Assembly: GCA_023229165.1 (NCBI GenBank)
Contig: JALNZQ010000086.1
Location: 1-9,959, forward strand
DNA: 9,959 nt
DNA from: Methanothrix sp.
Lineage (GTDB): Archaea > Halobacteriota > Methanosarcinia > Methanotrichales > Methanotrichaceae
Direction: 5' to 3'
Position 1 is the first letter of the stretch. Each line of letters opens with the position of its first letter. Shown here piece after piece: positions 5,965 through 9,959 of this stretch. The notes beneath the pieces were generated by a model, which did no database searches, was not told the origin of the DNA, and saw only the letters and a list, made by a program, of their open reading frames with translations. The position numbers and the translations under genes were made by a program.

Positions 5965-6819
5965 TTAAGCATTATTGCTGCTTTCCACCAGTTCTTTGGT
6001 GGTGACAAAGCTGGCACCTTTGCCTGCCGCATATTCTACGAACTTCTTGTAGGCATCCAGGTATTCATCTGATCCTGAGACCGTATTTGTGAAGACCACG
6101 ACCATTGGCTCGCCCTTGCCGGCTGACTCCTCGAATTTGCTCACAAGAAGGTTATACCAGTCGGTGCCGTTCAGGCCGGCATCTTTTGCCGCCGCGTCCT
6201 CCATGCGAAATCCCTGCCCCTCGCTCACAGGGACCACATAAAAGGCAGATCCGTTCATGAGATAGGGCGTCGTCTTGCCCTGGCTCTCCGGCAGTCCCGC
6301 ATCATCTACTAGATACAACATTGCCAGGTCATCCAGGATTTTGTATTGGCTCTGGTTAAAGGAATTGGGTTGCGGCAGGTATCCGGCCACCTTGGATTGC
6401 TTTCCTCCGCAGATGTAGTCATCTTCAACGTATCTCTTGGTCTTGCGAAGCCTTGCATCCTGATCTTCGAAGGAGACCAATTCATCGTCCTTGCTCATAC
6501 CCCCTATCATCATTTCATGATTGTTTTTGGAGCCGAGCATGGTGACATAAAGAGGATATACACTATTGGCAATATCACCCGTGACGGATATCGAGACGGG
6601 AAGTCCTCTGGAGTCAGCCTCATTGAGCAGATTTGTCGTGGAGTTCATTTCCAAGTCCTCTTTTTCCGCTAGACTCTTTCCATCCGCCAGTGGGGACTGC
6701 TGCATTTTAATAATCACATTTAAAACGCCAGATCCATTCTCTGCAGCCGCAACTGCAAAAATTCCTTGTACCAGTAATGATGCAAGTCCTATAAAAAACA
6801 GCATTCTCTTTAGATGCAT
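5965..6819 (-). CDS. Exported polysaccharide-deacetylase-fold protein, metal site apparently incomplete
   Basis: A 284-residue product with an N-terminal signal peptide: basic MHLKRM, a hydrophobic core to about residue 22, and an Ala-rich cleavage region near AVAAAEN. The mature part follows the order of the NodB/polysaccharide-deacetylase fold: VSISVTGD (about 75-82), NHEMMIGG (about 100-107), an LRKTKRYVED helix, a YLPQPNSFNQSQYKILDDL stretch leading to YLVDDAG, and a C-terminal VVVFTNTV...FVEYAAGKGASFVTTKELVE. Active members have a DD pair and an HxxxH motif; here only one aspartate (about 82) and one histidine (about 101) are evident, so it may be inactive or only a carbohydrate binder. 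The start at 6819 is preferred because AGAGGTGA (6833-6826) is six bases upstream; the ATG at 6825 would touch that site. Overall family assignment is by pattern only. Confidence 0.65.
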   Translation of the reverse strand: MHLKRMLFFIGLASLLVQGIFAVAAAENGSGVLNVIIKMQQSPLADGKSLAEKEDLEMNSTTNLLNEADSRGLPVSISVTGDIANSVYPLYVTMLGSKNNHEMMIGGMSKDDELVSFEDQDARLRKTKRYVEDDYICGGKQSKVAGYLPQPNSFNQSQYKILDDLAMLYLVDDAGLPESQGKTTPYLMNGSAFYVVPVSEGQGFRMEDAAAKDAGLNGTDWYNLLVSKFEESAGKGEPMVVVFTNTVSGSDEYLDAYKKFVEYAAGKGASFVTTKELVESSNNA

Positions 6820-6825
6820 TTTCAT

Positions 6826-6833
6826 TCACCTCT
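6826..6833 (-). promoter_or_regulatory. Ribosome binding site of the deacetylase-like gene
   Basis: Minus-strand AGAGGTGA matches the archaeal anti-Shine-Dalgarno sequence. It abuts the ATG at 6825 and is six bases from the ATG at 6819, which favours the latter. Confidence 0.5.
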
Positions 6834-7212
6834 CTGGTTTATTTTAAACATACTATACATTCAATTGCGATATTATACAAACCTTTTAAACTATTTGTGA
6901 CCTTCCTACTAATAATACTTGTGGTTGTGAAAAATTGTGGCCATCGCGCACATAATTTAGCAAAAACTTAATATTATTTTTTCATCATATTGATTTAATC
7001 TTCCTAAAATAAATATAAAACTTTCGTTTTGGTGAGTACAGACGAAACACCTACTTTGGTTAACCATAAGATGCTTGAATGTCAAATGCCGAAAATATTG
7101 AATGTAAAATAAAATATCAGTATGTTGCATTAGAATATTCTTAAAAATGACGCGAAAATTCAAATAGCCAAAAAAATGAGTATTAATAAGGTTATCTGAA
7201 TTTGACCTTTGA

Positions 7213-7281
7213 CAGGACGTATCTGATGCTATTGCTGTGGCTCTGGCAATTATCGGCCTCTTGATGGGAAAAATTCGCTGA
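7213..7281 (+). pseudogene. Possible remnant of a C-terminal membrane-anchor segment
   Basis: Directly after an in-frame TGA (7210-7212) the frame reads 22 codons ending in TGA. It gives a hydrophobic stretch, DAIAVALAIIGLLM, followed by GKIR and stop. A single hydrophobic span closed by two basic residues at the very C-terminus resembles the anchor of a secreted archaeal surface protein. No start codon or ribosome site precedes it. It may equally be a chance reading frame. Confidence 0.2.
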
Positions 7282-7344
7282 TCGCAATAGAATGGATGCC
7301 TCTGATTGGGATAACCGGATGCAAGTCAATAAATTTGAGATATG

Positions 7345-7350
7345 GGAGGA
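7345..7350 (+). promoter_or_regulatory. Strong ribosome binding site of the surface-protein gene
   Basis: GGAGGA lies five bases before the ATG at 7356 and fixes this start, which also gives a proper signal peptide. No convincing TATA box at the right distance was found. Confidence 0.7.
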
Positions 7351-7355
7351 AAATC

Positions 7356-9959
7356 ATGTCATATAGTAATAAAGCGATAGCTTTAGTAATGCTCTTATCG
7401 CTGGTTTACCTGCTAGCGGGATTATCGCTGGGTGCAGTTGCTGCACCGCCCAGCCTCGCCGTAAACCAGCTCGTAACCTCTGGACAGACTGTGACCCTTC
7501 AAGCTCCTTCTGGAGATTACTACTACCAGTGGACCGCTGTAACTGGCGGCGCTACCATTGGCGCGGGAACGGCGCAGAAGTTTTCATTCAGCGCCCCCCT
7601 GGTATCTCAGGATGAGGGCTCGAAGGCGGTTACAATCTCTCTCTTCATAAGAACCAAAGAAGGAGGTTGTGTCAACCAAACGAGTACTGATATTAATGTC
7701 TATTCTCTGCCGGTTTGCGGCATAAGCGGACCTGCACAAGTTGGTCCCTATGAAACCGCCGCTTACAGCTATACGGGCGGCACAACCGGCAAAACGACAT
7801 TTGTGTGGAATGTCGACGGCAAGAAGATAGATGGAGCCACTGGGCCAAATGTCAACATAGATTGGACCCAATACAATCCCGTCAATCACACTATCGACAT
7901 GACCTTAACCCGTGATTATTCTGATGTGGCCCCCGGCTCAACCAACCCATTCCGCAGCATAAGCTGCACCTTCCGGACGAATGTAACCTACACCACTGGA
8001 TTGCAGGTAGTTAAGACCGCCTCGGCAACTACTGCATCAGTGGGCCAGGCCGTTACCTATAGCTACACAGTCCAAAATACAGGAACTATAGGCATAAACT
8101 CTTTGGTCCTGAAGGATGACAAGCTGGGTGATATTAAGCTTGACACCAATACACTCATGCCGGGTGCGCAAGCTACGGGAACCAGCACATATACCATTAA
8201 AGAGAGCGATCTTCCCGGTCCCCTTAACAATACTGCAGTAGCTTCCGGAGTTGAGGACAGAACTAAGAAACCCGTAGTAAGTGCCACATCCAGTGCCAGC
8301 GTGGCTCTGACCTATAACGCAGCTTTAAATCTGACAAAAGTGCCGTCTTCTACCACCGCCAAGGTGGGAGATACTGTAACCTACAGGTTCACTGTGACGA
8401 ACACTGGAAACGTTACAATAAAAGACTTGAACCTGACGGATGACAAGCTAGGAACCATCAAGACCGACAAGAAGGAACTGGCTCCAGGAGCTACTACCTC
8501 TGCATCGGCGACACATGTCATATTGGAGAGCGATCTGCCCGGACCTCTGACCAATCTGGCCACTATCCAGGGCACGGACAGCCAAGGCAAGCCGGTTACG
8601 GCCACCGCCACGGCATCGGTTTCTCTGACCTATACATCCGGTATCGTCGTAACCAAGACGCCGTCTTCCAATACTGCCAAAGTGGGAGATACGGTAACAT
8701 ACCAGTTCAGTGTGAAGAACAACGGTTCGGTCACAATAAATGGACTGGCTCTGAACGATGACAAGCTGGGCGTCATCACCCTGAATCGGAATTCTCTGCC
8801 ACCAGGCGAGACGGCTACAGGATCAGCCACGCACCTGGTCGTCGAGACTGATCTACCTGGACCTCTGACCAATGTGGCCACAGCAACAGGCACAGACAGC
8901 CAGGGTGTAGCAGTTACGGGCCAAGCTACGGCTTTTGTCCAGCTTACTTACACCGCCACACTGCAAGTAACCAAGACTCCTTCAGCCACAACGGCAAACG
9001 TGGGAGAGACCGTCACCTATCAATTCCTGGTGAAGAACACGGGATCGGTTACTATCAATTCTCTGGCACTGAACGACGACAAGCTTGGTGCAGTCACCCT
9101 GGACAAGACTTCTCTGGCCCCAGGCGAGACGGCCAATGGATCGGCAACGCATACTGTCATTGAGACGGATCTGCCCGGACCCTTGACCAATGTGGCCACA
9201 GCAACAGGCACAGACCGTCAAGGTGTAGCAGTTACTGGTCAAGCTACCGCCTCGGTCAAGCTCACCTACGCTGCAGCTTTGCAGGTGACAAAGACTCCAT
9301 CAGCGAACACGGCTGCCATGGGAGATACAGTCACCTACCAGTTCGCCGTGAAGAACACAGGAAATGTAACCATAAACGCTCTGACCCTGACGGATGACAA
9401 GCTCGGCGAGATCACATTGAATACCGCCCTGCTGGCTCCGGGCGAGACGGCCACAGGATCAGCGACGCACACCGTCATCGAGACGGATCTGCCCGGACCC
9501 CTGACCAACGTCGCCACAGCCAAAGGCACGGACAGCCAGAAAAAGCCGGTTACAGCTACGGCAAAGGCAACGGTCACCCTGACCTATACGGCCAGCATGA
9601 GCGTGACCAAGGTACCTTCTAGAACAACCGCCGCCGTAGGAGACAAAGTAACCTACACCTACACCGTGAATAACACGGGTAGCATAACCATCAACAAACT
9701 GTCTCTGAGCGACGACAAACTTGGCGCCGTAACCACAGCCAAGACCACACTGGCCCCTGGTGAGAACACAATCGGCACCATCATTTATACCGTGCTCGAA
9801 GGCGATCTGCCCGGGCCGCTCACCAACGTCGTTACATCGACAGCCACGGATAGCTTGAAACAGCCGGTTACAGCTACGGCAACGGCAACAGTCACCCTGA
9901 CCTATGTGGCCAGCATGAGCGTGGCCAAGGTGCCTTCCAGAACAGCAGCCGCCGTAGGG
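7356..9959 (+). CDS. Giant secreted surface protein with DUF11-like repeats (3'-truncated by the window)
   Basis: An open frame of 868 codons with no stop before the right edge, so the real protein is longer. Residues 1-30 form a signal peptide (hydrophobic core ALVMLLSLVYLLAGLSLG, likely cut near AVAA-PP). Residues about 31-125 and 126-212 look like two beta-rich Ig/PKD-like regions with a few cysteines (GGCVN, PVCGIS, SISCTF). From residue 213 follow tandem repeats of about 106 residues of the DUF11/DUF7507 type: a VTK(T/V)PS entry, VGDTVTY, (K/T)NTGxVTI, an invariant DDKLG, LAPGETA, and an invariant DLPGPLTN near the end. Six copies are complete and a seventh begins. Such arrays form long extracellular beta-rods in archaeal S-layer, sheath or adhesin proteins, and possible N-glycosylation sequons (for example NVT, NGS) occur in several units. 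The C-terminus, with any anchor, is not visible. The exact role (sheath, adhesion) is inference. Confidence 0.88.
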   Translation, partial: MSYSNKAIALVMLLSLVYLLAGLSLGAVAAPPSLAVNQLVTSGQTVTLQAPSGDYYYQWTAVTGGATIGAGTAQKFSFSAPLVSQDEGSKAVTISLFIRTKEGGCVNQTSTDINVYSLPVCGISGPAQVGPYETAAYSYTGGTTGKTTFVWNVDGKKIDGATGPNVNIDWTQYNPVNHTIDMTLTRDYSDVAPGSTNPFRSISCTFRTNVTYTTGLQVVKTASATTASVGQAVTYSYTVQNTGTIGINSLVLKDDKLGDIKLDTNTLMPGAQATGTSTYTIKESDLPGPLNNTAVASGVEDRTKKPVVSATSSASVALTYNAALNLTKVPSSTTAKVGDTVTYRFTVTNTGNVTIKDLNLTDDKLGTIKTDKKELAPGATTSASATHVILESDLPGPLTNLATIQGTDSQGKPVTATATASVSLTYTSGIVVTKTPSSNTAKVGDTVTYQFSVKNNGSVTINGLALNDDKLGVITLNRNSLPPGETATGSATHLVVETDLPGPLTNVATATGTDSQGVAVTGQATAFVQLTYTATLQVTKTPSATTANVGETVTYQFLVKNTGSVTINSLALNDDKLGAVTLDKTSLAPGETANGSATHTVIETDLPGPLTNVATATGTDRQGVAVTGQATASVKLTYAAALQVTKTPSANTAAMGDTVTYQFAVKNTGNVTINALTLTDDKLGEITLNTALLAPGETATGSATHTVIETDLPGPLTNVATAKGTDSQKKPVTATAKATVTLTYTASMSVTKVPSRTTAAVGDKVTYTYTVNNTGSITINKLSLSDDKLGAVTTAKTTLAPGENTIGTIIYTVLEGDLPGPLTNVVTSTATDSLKQPVTATATATVTLTYVASMSVAKVPSRTAAAVG
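7992..9959 (+). repeat. Tandem array of 318-base units inside the surface-protein gene
   Basis: Units begin at 7992, 8316, 8634, 8952, 9270, 9588 and 9906 (last one cut by the window). The first unit is 324 bases, and the next five are exactly 318 bases (106 codons). All six complete units share DDKLG and DLPGPL. Units three and four are nearly identical over their last 80-100 bases, including the run encoding NVATATGTD and the following GVAVTGQAT, so some copies are recent duplicates or have been homogenised. Confidence 0.9.

Larger units (their letters stand above)
6834..7355. other. A/T-rich divergent intergenic region
   Basis: About 520 bases between two divergently transcribed exported-protein genes. 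It is visibly richer in A and T than the coding DNA around it, especially 6840-7200, with many TATA-like stretches (for example minus-strand TTTAAAAG near 6884-6891 and TATAATAT near 6870-6877). These may serve as the promoter of the minus-strand gene, but no single one stands out. The only longer open frame (minus strand, 6957-7163) starts at TTG with no ribosome site and is not credible. A short hydrophobic open frame is noted separately at 7213-7281. No tRNA, rRNA or CRISPR repeat was seen. Confidence 0.6.

Noticed and set aside
6957..7163. Minus-strand 68-codon open frame in the A/T-rich region
   Set aside because: It begins with TTG, has no ribosome site, and its composition simply follows the A/T-rich DNA.
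7256..7314. Imperfect direct repeat (GCCTCTTGATGGGAAAA and GCCTCTGATTGGGATAA)
   Set aside because: Only two short copies with mismatches, no flanking mobile element, and no inverted ends, so chance similarity cannot be excluded.
8063..9577. Several minus-strand open frames with similar products containing VRGPGRS
   Set aside because: They are antisense shadows of the 318-base repeats of the surface-protein gene and recur because the repeats recur; the + strand frame is continuous and protein-like.

Overview
The window looks like a chromosomal segment of a methanogenic euryarchaeon, most likely of the Methanothrix (Methanosaeta)/Methanosarcinales type. The pointers are an archaeal/eukaryotic ribosomal protein (S17e), an archaeal UPF0216/DUF61 protein, archaeal TATA boxes ahead of genes, GGAGG/GGTG ribosome binding sites, and a very long secreted protein built from DUF11-like repeats. 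The genus is inferred from protein style and was not established by a search.

Left end (1-420): the last 32 codons of an unidentified + strand gene, then a minus-strand remnant carrying only the C-terminal tail of a type I restriction specificity subunit (HsdS). A TATA box for the next gene lies inside this remnant.

Housekeeping block (421-5938, all + strand): a SAMHD1-like HD phosphohydrolase; a UPF0216 protein; a protein made of five exact 34-residue helical repeats whose stop overlaps the start of thiD (HMP/HMP-P kinase); then a second tightly packed operon, rps17e-dapA-dapB-zinc-ribbon protein. In the second operon every junction overlaps (11, 4 and 4 bases). DapA and DapB carry out the first two committed steps of diaminopimelate/lysine synthesis. 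The zinc-ribbon protein is unidentified. A short CACAAAG-type interspersed repeat sits in the gap before the 34-residue-repeat gene.

Right part (5939-9959): a minus-strand gene for an exported polysaccharide-deacetylase-fold protein that seems to lack part of the metal site, ending at a run of nine T. Next comes about 530 bases of A/T-rich intergenic DNA with a short fragment resembling a membrane-anchor tail. Last is the start of a giant secreted surface protein: signal peptide, two Ig-like regions, then six complete repeats and the start of a seventh. Five of the repeats are exactly 318 bases long. This open reading frame runs off the right edge without a stop. The two exported genes are transcribed divergently from the A/T-rich region and may both concern the cell envelope; this is inference.
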